Shown here one piece after another: positions 9,357 through 18,098 of a stretch of DNA of 64,000 nt. The number at the start of each line of letters is the position of its first letter. Position 1 is the first letter of the stretch. Source of the stretch: a virus; IMG/VR virus record IMGVR_UViG_3300028592_000004, positions 124,001 through 188,000 of that record. One strand, written 5' to 3'. The position numbers and the translations under genes were made by a program. The notes beneath the pieces are model-generated. The model did no database searches. It was not told the origin of the DNA and saw only the letters and a program-made list of their open reading frames with translations.

Positions 9357-10099
9357 ACGACCCCCAATCCGTCCAGTTCATCGACCTGAGCCTGGATGCG
9401 AGCCATACGCTGGCTGATCGCACCCGGAGAAAGATTCAGCTTTCGCGCCAGCTGCTTGCCGGACATCTTCTGCTGACCGTTCAGTCCGACCGAGTGCTCG
9501 ACCAGAACCTGATCGACCGGATCCAGATCGTCGTAGATGAACTGGATCCGATGCAAGAACGCGTCCGGCCCCATCACGCCAGGCTCGAAGCCGAAGCCTT
9601 CGTCGTCTTGTCCGGATTCGGAGATCTGCCCTTCTGTCACAGCGGGCCGGGTTGAACGGACGTAGGCGATCCGCTTCGGAGAGAAGCCGGTAAAGTCGGC
9701 CAGCTCCGAAATGGACGGCGAGCGGGAAAGCTGATCGAACAGCTCGTTCTCCGCTGCCGCTAGGGCTGCACCCTCCTGGGCGACTCGCTCTGGAACGTGA
9801 ATCAGTTGATTCTGCTGCGCAGCGTAGCGCTGAAGCCCCTGTAGCGAGGCCATGAGGTGCGTCCGGAGCGAGCCCCGGCCTGGATCGTAGGAGTCGACAG
9901 CGTTGGCGGCGATCAGACGCGCCCGCCCTTTGAGCTGAGGGCTGTTTGCACCACCGCCAAAGGTCCGCATGCCTGTCTGGATGATCGGGTCGACGGCCTT
10001 GACCATCGCTGTCCGCCTGGACGGGGACTGGTTCAGCTTGTAGGCCCGATACGGCTCACGGAACTCATCCTCCAGGTTCCCAAAGTCGAAGTTGCTCAT
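9353..10099 (-). CDS. Sigma-70 family factor-like protein
   Basis: A 248-aa protein. The segment around residues 55-100 (ARLIAANAVDSYDPGRGSL, then LQGLQRY and a VPERV turn) matches sigma region 2. LSRSPSISELADFTGFS matches the region 3 helix-turn-helix. Near the C-terminus LDPVDQVLVEHSVGL and KQLARKLNLSPGAISQR match region 4. It could direct host RNAP, or the phage RNAP subunits encoded at 41-49 kb, to phage promoters. Its place between hub and baseplate genes is odd and could also mean it is a structural protein that has kept the fold. The ATG at 10099 follows AGGAGG in a hairpin loop. Confidence 0.75.
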   Translation of the reverse strand: MSNFDFGNLEDEFREPYRAYKLNQSPSRRTAMVKAVDPIIQTGMRTFGGGANSPQLKGRARLIAANAVDSYDPGRGSLRTHLMASLQGLQRYAAQQNQLIHVPERVAQEGAALAAAENELFDQLSRSPSISELADFTGFSPKRIAYVRSTRPAVTEGQISESGQDDEGFGFEPGVMGPDAFLHRIQFIYDDLDPVDQVLVEHSVGLNGQQKMSGKQLARKLNLSPGAISQRMARIQAQVDELDGLGVV

Positions 10100-10100
10100 C

Positions 10101-10113
10101 ACGCCTCCTACGT
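10101..10113 (-). promoter_or_regulatory. Shine-Dalgarno in hairpin loop (sigma-like gene)
   Basis: ACGT-AGGAG-GCGT is a 4-bp stem with one G-U pair and AGGAG in the loop; the ATG follows after one base. Confidence 0.45.
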
Positions 10114-11727
10114 TTCTACGAGCTTGCAGCCTGAGAAGGTCTCATTGTACAGCGGATGCTTCTCGATTGAGGTCTCGTCGGAGGTGTTCTCCTCCTCATT
10201 CCGCATGTAGCCGATATGGTAGGCGGTGCCGGCCATACCGCTCTCGGCATCGAGATAGACGGACACCCGCAGCACCGTCCCGAAGTAGTTTGCACCGAGT
10301 GCGTCATTGGCGATGAACGCTTCCGACGAACCTTCGATCTTCACCGTTGAGCCTGGGGCGATGTCCAGGCGGAAGGGACAGCTGATGCTGGCCTGCCGGT
10401 CGCGGAGTGTCTCGATCGCATAGGCCGTCTTGGCGTACTCGTCCAGGAACCGCTTGACCAGCCTGACGCGGTCGTTTGCCTTGTCCCTCGGAAGATCGGC
10501 AGGAGCGGTGCCGGCGCCAGGACTGTCGGTCGTTCCACGGAGCTTCTGCTTGCCGCCGGACGACTCCCCGGCAAACCGCGAAGCGGACAGAAGGCTGCCC
10601 ATCCAGCGGGGACCCTGCCGGATCTGCACCATGCCCTTCTCCCGCGGCTCGAACCAGCCGCCGACACCCAGCAGGCCCATGTCGACGATCGCGTCCATGC
10701 TCTGGTCGACGACCCCAAGCCGAGAGCTGATCTGCGAGAGGATTCCCATCGCCCGGAACGGTCGCTCGGACAGGAGCTGAGACTGGTTGACGTTGTAGGT
10801 GCCGGCCGGGATGTAGTCGAACTCCTTCCGGTAGCCCGGCACGAACGGCACGATCAGTCCACCCTTCGTGCGGGTGACGACCGAGAACATGTAGTCCTGA
10901 GCGAACCGGCCGACGATCAAATCCCAGAACGTGAAGCTCCCGATGTCGTCCGGGCTGGCCACCGTCAGGCTGATGTCCTGCATGATCTTCGATGCCAGGT
11001 CGTTGTCGAAGTCGATCCCGACGCCCAGCTTCTTGTAGTCGTCTCCGGTCGGCGCCAGCAGTGCAAGGCCCGCCGCGGCTCCGTCGTTCTTGCCGCTGCC
11101 TTTGAGACCCACCTCGTCGACGAAGATGGCATCGACTTCTGTCAGGTTCTGGAAGAAGGGATAGAGGCAGGAGCCCCACAGGTCCTCTTTGAGTTTGCCT
11201 TGGTCCACGTACGGCGCGGCGAGCGTGGATCCCGTCCAGTGGCGGGCACCGGTCCGGGTGTCCGGCATCAGAGCCCCGTAGGAGTAATGGGTGGGGTTCC
11301 GCGGATGGGACGAGTCACTGAAACAGGACGAGTTGTTCAGCTCGGACAGCTTATGCGTCAACTGAAGCGTGAACTCGGCGTGCGAGGCTTCGATCGCCAT
11401 CGTGTCGCCGACGCCGGCCGTCAGACCGTCGAACAGAAGGAACTCTCCCTCCGGGATGCCCAGGTCGACCTTACCGCCCGGGGAGAATGCCAGCCGGTCG
11501 AGCCGAGCATAGACCTTCGCTGGCAGCTGATCCCGGAGAGCAGTCGCGATGAGATGGACTTCGGACGGCTTGAGGCTTTGAGTGTCTCGACCAAGCGGCA
11601 GAGACACCGACGCGACCGGGATCCCGTTAAGGTCCCAGGACGCACGGACTCCTACGATCGGCAGGCTCTTGCCGTCGATCTCCATCCGACATTCGACCTT
11701 GCGGTAGACCCAATCTGTACTAGGCAC
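10108..11727 (-). CDS. Putative baseplate hub / tail late-control-like protein
   Basis: A 539-aa protein. The N-terminus reads as a beta barrel (RKVECRMEIDGKSLPIVG, then VASVSLPLG). A long mid-region may be a gp27/gpD-like barrel pair, and a late FRLDIAPGSTVKIEG segment has the form typical of hub proteins. No enzyme motif is present. The GTG at 11727 is taken as start because AGGAG is ten bases upstream and the residues that follow look genuine. It lies among the baseplate genes; hub identity is an inference. Confidence 0.5.
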   Translation of the reverse strand: MPSTDWVYRKVECRMEIDGKSLPIVGVRASWDLNGIPVASVSLPLGRDTQSLKPSEVHLIATALRDQLPAKVYARLDRLAFSPGGKVDLGIPEGEFLLFDGLTAGVGDTMAIEASHAEFTLQLTHKLSELNNSSCFSDSSHPRNPTHYSYGALMPDTRTGARHWTGSTLAAPYVDQGKLKEDLWGSCLYPFFQNLTEVDAIFVDEVGLKGSGKNDGAAAGLALLAPTGDDYKKLGVGIDFDNDLASKIMQDISLTVASPDDIGSFTFWDLIVGRFAQDYMFSVVTRTKGGLIVPFVPGYRKEFDYIPAGTYNVNQSQLLSERPFRAMGILSQISSRLGVVDQSMDAIVDMGLLGVGGWFEPREKGMVQIRQGPRWMGSLLSASRFAGESSGGKQKLRGTTDSPGAGTAPADLPRDKANDRVRLVKRFLDEYAKTAYAIETLRDRQASISCPFRLDIAPGSTVKIEGSSEAFIANDALGANYFGTVLRVSVYLDAESGMAGTAYHIGYMRNEEENTSDETSIEKHPLYNETFSGCKLVET

Positions 11728-12490
11728 GCGTGCGGCGCTCCTCAAGACGATAGGCGTACGCCAGGATGAATCCGCTCAGCGCCACGACATCCACAGGGGA
11801 CTGAGACGCGTTGCGGAGTGACTCCCAAGGCTCATCATGTCCGACTCCGAACAGCTCCAGCTGCACGGGCTCCGGCACCTGCCGCATGATGCGGGAGATC
11901 TCGGAAAGGTCCACTTCGGGCCGAACGAGCTGCGACAGGACCCAGCTATCCCCCGTTGAGGCATTCTCGCTGATCCGAATGAACGTGGGCGACAGTGGTA
12001 GCTGAACCGGAGTTGACCAGCCATCTGGCTGAATGACTGTCAGGGTGGAGTCTCCGTCGATCTCGATCTCGAACAGGCCGGGCGTATCGTCCAGCAGACG
12101 GACGATCCACTGAAAGTCCATCTTGCCGCCGGTCTGCGTGTACGTCGGCGGCTCTCCATAGACCGTCAGCTTGGTGGCGTCTCCAACGTCGACCGCGGGA
12201 AGCGGCGAATCCCAGGTAGTCGAGATCTGCGTCGGGTCGTACGACACCCGGCTGTCCAGCTCTGCGACCAGGTCTCGCAGCGGACTGTAGTGGAGCAGCG
12301 ACATGAACTGCTGCAGCCGATAGTTCCGTGCGGCGCGATCGGCCTGACGTCCGAACAGGATCGAATCGACCGTTCGGAGAGCCGAGGAGCGAGTCACCGG
12401 CCGGAAGTCGACCGGAACGTACTCCTCTCCGTAACGACTCTGAGTCGTTCCCGGCAGGTTCAGCAGCAGCGTGCGAATGTGGTTGATCAT
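11720..12490 (-). CDS. Hypothetical baseplate protein
   Basis: A 256-aa protein starting MINHIRTLLLNLPGTT; the ATG overlaps the upstream stop (ATGA). The early part is alpha-helical and the later part beta-rich. The frame stays open further upstream (to 13255) but those residues are out-of-frame readings of the next two genes. Likely a wedge or hub component by position. Confidence 0.55.
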   Translation of the reverse strand: MINHIRTLLLNLPGTTQSRYGEEYVPVDFRPVTRSSALRTVDSILFGRQADRAARNYRLQQFMSLLHYSPLRDLVAELDSRVSYDPTQISTTWDSPLPAVDVGDATKLTVYGEPPTYTQTGGKMDFQWIVRLLDDTPGLFEIEIDGDSTLTVIQPDGWSTPVQLPLSPTFIRISENASTGDSWVLSQLVRPEVDLSEISRIMRQVPEPVQLELFGVGHDEPWESLRNASQSPVDVVALSGFILAYAYRLEERRTRA

Positions 12491-12987
12491 GTTCCGGTCC
12501 CGCCTCCCGACGAGCGACGCTGCGGCATCGCGCTGAATTCCAACCCGAACTGCGCGATCCGGCTCTCGGGCTGGATGATGTTCACGCTGAGTCGGGTCAG
12601 GAAGCTCACGAAGTTGCCAGACGGCGTGGTGCCAATCTGGATGTTGATCGGGGTCGGGCGGCGGGCAATCGAGTTCCGGTCGTAGTATTCTGCCACCCGC
12701 TCGATGCCGGTCTTCGTGCCGTTTCCGGGACAGATGTCCGAGAAGGAGAGGCCCGCCACCCGGATCCGGCCGATCTTCTCTCCGAAGACGTAGAGATGGA
12801 TCAGGTCCTTGAGGGTATGAACGAACTTGAAGTTCCCCTCGCGCTCGATGGCCATCTGGGTGATGATGCTCTTCTGGACGAAGAACTGCCGACCACTCCA
12901 GCCGTCGAACGAGACAGGAACGGGGATGTCGCCCTCCGTGCGGAAAGCGACAGCTACCCCGGGCTGCGTTTGAAAGATCATCGCCAT
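12487..12987 (-). CDS. Putative tail-tube-like / baseplate tube protein
   Basis: A 166-aa protein, mostly beta, with FDGWSGRQFFVQKSIITQ and a GNFKFVHTLKDLIHLYVFG strand-helix segment. Size and strand density are similar to tube-initiator or tube-like proteins between tape measure and hub genes (role of T4 gp48/gp54). It ends in a Gly/Ser tail. There is almost no Shine-Dalgarno; the ATG lies just after the tape measure stop, so coupling is likely. Confidence 0.45.
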   Translation of the reverse strand: MAMIFQTQPGVAVAFRTEGDIPVPVSFDGWSGRQFFVQKSIITQMAIEREGNFKFVHTLKDLIHLYVFGEKIGRIRVAGLSFSDICPGNGTKTGIERVAEYYDRNSIARRPTPINIQIGTTPSGNFVSFLTRLSVNIIQPESRIAQFGLEFSAMPQRRSSGGGTGT

Positions 12988-12989
12988 AG

Positions 12990-15900
12990 TTACTTGATCG
13001 GCTCGTAGCCGACGCCTCCTGTGACCCGTCCTGGGTAACGCTGACCGTTGATCTCGACCGTGATCGTCGTACCTTGAGCCAGCCGCACCGTCTGCGGCCG
13101 GGCAGTCTGGGAGTCGACGTTTTCCTCGTCTTTCGGACGAAGCGATTTGACTGTCTCGGAGATGTAGGAGCTGACGACCTGCTCGCCAGTTCCTTCACCG
13201 CCCTTGCCGACTTCGCGGATGCGGAGGAGCCCGGAGGCTTTCCGCCGGAGCTCATCGGCTTCTCGTCCCTGGACTTTGTCGACGCTGACGCCCTGGTCCT
13301 TGGCCATCTTGTCGAGGCGTTCCTTTGCTTCGACCGCCTGGTCCAGTTCGCGACGGGCTGCAGCGGCGTCTTCTCCGGATCCCAGCGAGTCAGCCAGCCG
13401 CTTCGCTTCCTCGTCGCTCATTCGCGATCCGGTGGTCTTCACGACACGCTCGATCGCTTCCGCGTTCAAGTCGTCGTCCGATCGCCGGTTCTTCGACTGG
13501 TAGTCCTTGAAGCGATTCCGCTCCTCTTCGGTCATCTTCGGTCGGGCCGAGGGATCGAGCTTCATCTTTTCCTTGACGGCTCGCATTCCGCTCGTGATTC
13601 GCTCCTGGATCGCGAGTGCCTCCTTGTCGCCAGAGGCCAACAGATCCTGCACCGAGTTGAAGCCCTTCTTGCGGGCCATCAGTTCCAGCTCCGAGTAGCC
13701 CTCGTATGCCTTCTGAACGAGATCGAAGCCACCGGCACCAAGCTGCTCAATGGACGCCTCGTCGTTGAGCATCTGGCTGACGAGCTTCTTGCCGGACACG
13801 AACTGATCCGCGGACCGGGTGAAGATGTCCTTCCCCTCTTCTGTGTCCTTGGACCCGGAGCGGACCCCGTCGAGCGTCCGCTCGCTTGCCGCCATGATCT
13901 CTTCGATGTCCTGCTCTCCGACTTTGACCTTGGTGTTGTAGCCAAGATTGCCGGCGCGATCGTCGTACCCGCCTCCACCGGCGAGCTTGAGAGCCAACAG
14001 GCGGCTCTTGAGTTCGGGCGGCGTGGTGGGGTTGCGGAGCAGGTCGTCGATCGAGTCCGTTCGCTTGGAGCCGTTCGCGTTCGGGTTCGCGGCGAGGTAC
14101 TCCTCCCGGACTCGCTCCGCTTCGGTCTTGGCAGCCTCGCCGCCGGCCCGCAGCGCCGACACCGAGCGGGAGATCGACTCCTGACGCTGGGCTCGCTTGG
14201 CGGGATCCTTCTCGGTGGCCGCAATGTTCTCGTACTCCTTCTGCAGGGCCGTCATCTCGTAGGCCTGCAGAGCCAGAGCCTCCCGGTCGCCAACCTTGCC
14301 TAGCTCCTTCGGGTCGATCTTCGCGATCCGCTTCATGATCTCGACAGGGTCCTGGACGTTCAGGATCTCCGCGATCGCACTGCCGAAGTCCTCAGTTGGA
14401 TTCTGGATGACGTCCGACAGCCGACGAAGCGGACCGGACTGTCCGAGCCCGGCGAGCGCCTTGCGCATTGTTGCGTCGACGCGAGCCTGCTGTGTCTGCA
14501 CCTGCTGCCGCTTCATGACTTCTGGATCCATCAGGTCCAGCATGTTCTGAGCGGAGTCGGCCCACTTGTAGGCCGGATCCTGACGAATCCGCTGCTCGAA
14601 GTCGCCCCATCCAGTGATCGCCGCGTCGAGGGCCTGCTGGTCCGTGATGGTGATGCCACGTTCAGCGAAGGACGTCTTGATCTTGTCGGCAAGGATCTTG
14701 TTGCGGCGCCCGGCCACACGGCGGTCCTCGGCCGACATCTCCTGCAGCGTCTTGGCGACAAGCGGCGAGACAGCACCGGCAGCGTTCCGGGCATCCTCGG
14801 TCGAGGCTCCCGCAGCTGTCGCGGCTCCGACGAGCCCAGCGTTCATCTCCTGAGCAATCAGCCGCTGGATGTCGCGACCTTGGAGCTGCCGGACAATGTC
14901 CGAACCGCCGAACTTGAACGTGTACTCCTGGTTGGAGTACTTGTCCATCAGAACGGAGTTTGCCGTCCGCGGATCGAGGCCAGACTGCTCAGCCAGGGCC
15001 ATCCACTTGGCGTTGTCCATGTCGACGGACATCTTCTCGCCGGTGATCGGATTCACGAACTCCGTCTGACCGTTGCGGATGGCGTCGGCCAGAGCCGCCA
15101 GCGGGGAGCCTTCCTTGAAGCCGCGCTCCTCGGCGAGCCGCATCGTGGCTCCGATCTGGTTGCCGACTGTGGAGTTGGCCCCGCGCAGCCGTAGCTCCTG
15201 ATCACGCATGGTGATCTCTTCGAGTGACTTCCGGCCCCAGGCCGAGATGTCCCCACGGCCGACGTCGCGGAAGGCCGCACCGAAGGCCGCGGCGCCCTGG
15301 GTGGCCGTCACGGCGAAGACACGGTCCAGGCCGATCTGGCTGGCCAGGGCTGCACCCTGAGCGGTCAGGCCGGTCATCGCCTGAATACCCATTCCGGTCT
15401 GCGTCGCCAGCGACTGCGTGGTTCGAACGATTCGCTCCATCTCGCCCGGGGCCATCGTCGCCAGCCCGCCCTGGGTGAGCATGTTCAGCCCTTCAATGAT
15501 CTCCTTCATGGGGGCGTTCGGGCGTCCCATGTCGCCAAAGATGTCCCGCATAGCGGAAACGACGCCGGCCATGCTCTTGAGCCGGTCAGTGTTGCGGCGG
15601 ACGTCGAACATTCGGAGGTTCGCGTCGAACTCAGTGGGTGAATCCCGCCGCAGCTGCTCGATCGTCTCGATCGGCTTCTTTTCCGAATCGGCCATCAACC
15701 GATTCTGCTCTTCGTTCGAGTACGTGCCGATCGACCGGCCCATCAGTCCACGGGTTTGCATCTCGTCGTAGAGCTGACCAACCTGCCCGCCGCTAAGACC
15801 CCGCCAGCTTGTGATGTCGGCGCCCGGTCCAAAGAACCGGGACTGGATCTCGCGGGCCATGAAGCCGGCGGACTCACCCGACATCCCGATCCGTCCGGTG

Positions 15901-16406
15901 ACCGGATCGACCGCGTACCGCCCACCTTGGCTCAGGTAGTGGGCCATGACCATCGCCGAACCGCGGCTACCGTGGAGCTGATCGGCCAAGTCTGGGGCGA
16001 ACTGCACCATGAATGGCATCAGCCCGCCGATGTCGCGGGCGACACCGGACGCGAGCCGTTCCTCCTCCAGACCCATGCGGGTGCCCGTCATCTGGGCTAT
16101 CCCGCGGATCATCTGGATGTAGGTCTGCTCGTCCGCCCCGCGGGCCATCTGGACAGCCTGGTTCCGCTGATTCCAGAAGTCTTTGACCCGCCACTGGTCA
16201 AAGACGTTCTGCATCGGCATGAACTGCGTTGGCATTCCGCCGCCGGTGAACGGCGACGCCAGCATCTGGGCAAGAATGCCCAGCAGCGGGTTACTTTGGA
16301 GGGCCGGAATGTTGAGGTCGAACGGCATCCCGGGCGCGTTGACCCGACCGAACATTGGCCCGACCGCCGACCGCGCCATGATCTCCTGCAGGAGCTGCTC
16401 GTCCAT
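12990..16406 (-). CDS. Tail tape measure-like protein
   Basis: A 1138-aa, strongly alpha-helical protein, the longest in the tail cluster apart from the RNAP fusion. It lies after the chaperone-like genes and before the hub/baseplate genes, which is where a tape measure belongs. It has charged coiled-coil stretches (for example EERNRFKDYQSKNRRSDDD) and ends in a small beta domain (VEINGQRYPGRVTGG). No hydrolase motif and no clear transmembrane segment is seen, which is somewhat unusual. The ATG at 16406 is supported by a purine-rich AAGGAAGGAAGAGG leader and overlaps the preceding gene by 116 bases. Confidence 0.65.
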   Translation of the reverse strand: MDEQLLQEIMARSAVGPMFGRVNAPGMPFDLNIPALQSNPLLGILAQMLASPFTGGGMPTQFMPMQNVFDQWRVKDFWNQRNQAVQMARGADEQTYIQMIRGIAQMTGTRMGLEEERLASGVARDIGGLMPFMVQFAPDLADQLHGSRGSAMVMAHYLSQGGRYAVDPVTGRIGMSGESAGFMAREIQSRFFGPGADITSWRGLSGGQVGQLYDEMQTRGLMGRSIGTYSNEEQNRLMADSEKKPIETIEQLRRDSPTEFDANLRMFDVRRNTDRLKSMAGVVSAMRDIFGDMGRPNAPMKEIIEGLNMLTQGGLATMAPGEMERIVRTTQSLATQTGMGIQAMTGLTAQGAALASQIGLDRVFAVTATQGAAAFGAAFRDVGRGDISAWGRKSLEEITMRDQELRLRGANSTVGNQIGATMRLAEERGFKEGSPLAALADAIRNGQTEFVNPITGEKMSVDMDNAKWMALAEQSGLDPRTANSVLMDKYSNQEYTFKFGGSDIVRQLQGRDIQRLIAQEMNAGLVGAATAAGASTEDARNAAGAVSPLVAKTLQEMSAEDRRVAGRRNKILADKIKTSFAERGITITDQQALDAAITGWGDFEQRIRQDPAYKWADSAQNMLDLMDPEVMKRQQVQTQQARVDATMRKALAGLGQSGPLRRLSDVIQNPTEDFGSAIAEILNVQDPVEIMKRIAKIDPKELGKVGDREALALQAYEMTALQKEYENIAATEKDPAKRAQRQESISRSVSALRAGGEAAKTEAERVREEYLAANPNANGSKRTDSIDDLLRNPTTPPELKSRLLALKLAGGGGYDDRAGNLGYNTKVKVGEQDIEEIMAASERTLDGVRSGSKDTEEGKDIFTRSADQFVSGKKLVSQMLNDEASIEQLGAGGFDLVQKAYEGYSELELMARKKGFNSVQDLLASGDKEALAIQERITSGMRAVKEKMKLDPSARPKMTEEERNRFKDYQSKNRRSDDDLNAEAIERVVKTTGSRMSDEEAKRLADSLGSGEDAAAARRELDQAVEAKERLDKMAKDQGVSVDKVQGREADELRRKASGLLRIREVGKGGEGTGEQVVSSYISETVKSLRPKDEENVDSQTARPQTVRLAQGTTITVEINGQRYPGRVTGGVGYEPIK

Positions 16407-16830
16407 TCCTCTTCCTTCCTTGGTCGCGGGATGCGTCGTTGTCGACGAGCCACTGCGCCGTCTGCTCGATCTTTCGCTGGACCTCCGGATCTTCCGGGTC
16501 GCCCCAGGCGGCTACCCAGGCATCGTACAGCCGCTTGTTGGCGGATTCTTGAGCCTGATCCGGAGACTCGAATGTATTCCAAGGGAAAAGAAGCTGCAGT
16601 ATCTGCTGCAACAGACGGTAGGACTCCTGATTCAGCTTCTCGACCGATTCCTCGGTCAGATTGTCCCGGCTGAGCAGGTTTCCGTTGCGGCGATGCAACA
16701 GGTCGTACATGAAGAGTCGTTGAGCTCGGGACTTCTCCGAGATCATCAACGACACCCTCGTGTACCAGCGTCGGTCTTGGGGATCGGCTTTTGTGAAGTC
16801 CAGTGTGCCATCGGCGGCACACTGGCACAT
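16291..16830 (-). CDS. Putative tail assembly chaperone, second part (T-like)
   Basis: A 179-aa frame if started at the ATG at 16830, only eight bases after the stop of the preceding gene and without a Shine-Dalgarno. The frame is also open upstream through the end of that gene (to at least 16920), in the -1 phase. It may therefore be made as a -1 frameshift extension, as in the lambda G/GT arrangement. The core is helical and charged (SEKSRAQRLFMYDLLHRR). The last 38 codons are overlapped by the tape measure start. Confidence 0.55.
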   Translation of the reverse strand: MCQCAADGTLDFTKADPQDRRWYTRVSLMISEKSRAQRLFMYDLLHRRNGNLLSRDNLTEESVEKLNQESYRLLQQILQLLFPWNTFESPDQAQESANKRLYDAWVAAWGDPEDPEVQRKIEQTAQWLVDNDASRDQGRKRNGRAAPAGDHGAVGGRANVRSGQRARDAVRPQHSGPPK

Positions 16831-16838
16831 CAGAGCGG

Positions 16839-18089
16839 CTACACGATCCCCTGCCAAAAATCCGGATCCTCCATGCGAGCCTCCAGCTTCTCGCACAGCC
16901 GCTGGAACCGGTGGAAGCACGCCCCGACAGTCCGGCGGATCGACTCGGACGTGAGGTAGTGCTCGTACATCGCCTTCGCCTGCTGAGGAGCCTTCGTCTC
17001 CTTGCTGGGATCGATCTCGTCGAACTCGTTCTCAGCGATCGGTGGCAGCTTCTGCAGGCCGGTCCCGCGGAGCGAGATCGAGTCGAGCGCCATCGCCATC
17101 CGGTAGTCGGTGACCTTCTGCAGCCACTCGGCCTGGGTCGCGATCCGGCCCTGACGGGCGTCGAAGGCGATCTGCTGCAGTGCCATGTCAGATTCGGTCG
17201 ACATGAGCGTGCGGAAGGTGACCTTCACAGCCCCGCCGAGCAGCGTGAAGGTCTTGAAGAACCGGACGCCACCGAGGACCGTCTGCAGAAAGTCCCGCTT
17301 CTCGTCGACCGTGGGCTCCGTTTCGTCCGGACGGGTGCTGTCCCAGCCGCAGTGCGGACAGAGCGGATTCTTGATACCGGTGCGGTTGGCAGCGTCTTCC
17401 GCCTCCTTGAGAACAGCAACGTCCTCTTCGACCGCCACCTGGGCGTGGGCCTTCGCCGCAGCGACCTGCTGCTGTACCGGCTCTCGCACTTCCGCGACTT
17501 CAGGAACGGCTCGCGGCTTGGCCTGTGCCCGACGAACAGGTTGCGGCGGGGGCTCCTCTTCCTCGTCTTCGACGACAACGATCTCCTGGAGCTCCATGTC
17601 CAGTCCAGCCTGAATCGCTTCGTTGACCCCGGTGCCGGCCGCTTCGACGAACTTCGCACCGCGGATTGCGGCGTCCTGCTGTTTTGCGAGGTTGACGAAC
17701 TGACGAAGTTCCTTCTGCTTGTCCGGTGTCAGTCGGCGGATATCGACCGGTGCCAGTTCACTGAGGTCGTCTGCTTCAGCCGATTCCGCAGACAGGATCG
17801 GCGGCGTGTCCGGCGCAACCGGCAGATGCGAGTCGTCGTCAGCGTCGGCGATCGCTTCACTCTGCAGCTGCTGAATCATGCTGGGCAAGTTACCGGGAAC
17901 GATGTCCCCTTCCTTGATGCCCAGCTTGGCCAGCTGCTCCAGTTCAAAAGGTGTGCGGCTCTTAGCCCGCACAACCCGGCCGGGCTGCATAGGCAGGCCC
18001 TTAACCGGGCCGGGAGCCTTCTGCGTCCGGCGGATCTGACCGGCTTGAGGTGTGGTCGATTCGGGAGGTTTGCTCTTCCGGAAATCCAT
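16839..18089 (-). CDS. Putative tail assembly chaperone (G-like) with long linker and CxxC motif
   Basis: A 416-aa protein. Residues 1-220 are low-complexity, acidic and Pro/Ala-rich (DEEEEPPPQPVRRAQAKPR). A CPHCGWD motif follows (a single CxxC, perhaps half a zinc site). The C-terminal 170 residues are a helical domain (ALQQIAFDARQGRIATQAEW) comparable in size to tail chaperones. Immediately downstream come the T-like frame and the tape measure. AGGAG stands six bases before the second of two adjacent ATGs, used here. The long disordered half is unusual for a chaperone. Confidence 0.5.
   Translation of the reverse strand: MDFRKSKPPESTTPQAGQIRRTQKAPGPVKGLPMQPGRVVRAKSRTPFELEQLAKLGIKEGDIVPGNLPSMIQQLQSEAIADADDDSHLPVAPDTPPILSAESAEADDLSELAPVDIRRLTPDKQKELRQFVNLAKQQDAAIRGAKFVEAAGTGVNEAIQAGLDMELQEIVVVEDEEEEPPPQPVRRAQAKPRAVPEVAEVREPVQQQVAAAKAHAQVAVEEDVAVLKEAEDAANRTGIKNPLCPHCGWDSTRPDETEPTVDEKRDFLQTVLGGVRFFKTFTLLGGAVKVTFRTLMSTESDMALQQIAFDARQGRIATQAEWLQKVTDYRMAMALDSISLRGTGLQKLPPIAENEFDEIDPSKETKAPQQAKAMYEHYLTSESIRRTVGACFHRFQRLCEKLEARMEDPDFWQGIV
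16854..16862 (-). other. Candidate -1 ribosomal slip site
   Basis: On the minus strand the codons GAT TTT TGG give a run of five T near the 3' end of the chaperone gene. A -1 slip of Phe-tRNA on TTT would enter the next frame, which is open for about 190 codons. This is not one of the classic perfect heptamers, so it is only a candidate. Confidence 0.35.
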
Positions 18090-18098
18090 CATGGTCTC

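Noticed and set aside
12491-13255. Upstream extension of the 256-aa baseplate gene frame
   Set aside because: The residues are Arg/Ser/Pro-rich shadows of the 166-aa and tape measure genes; the ATG at 12490 with ATGA overlap is the natural start.
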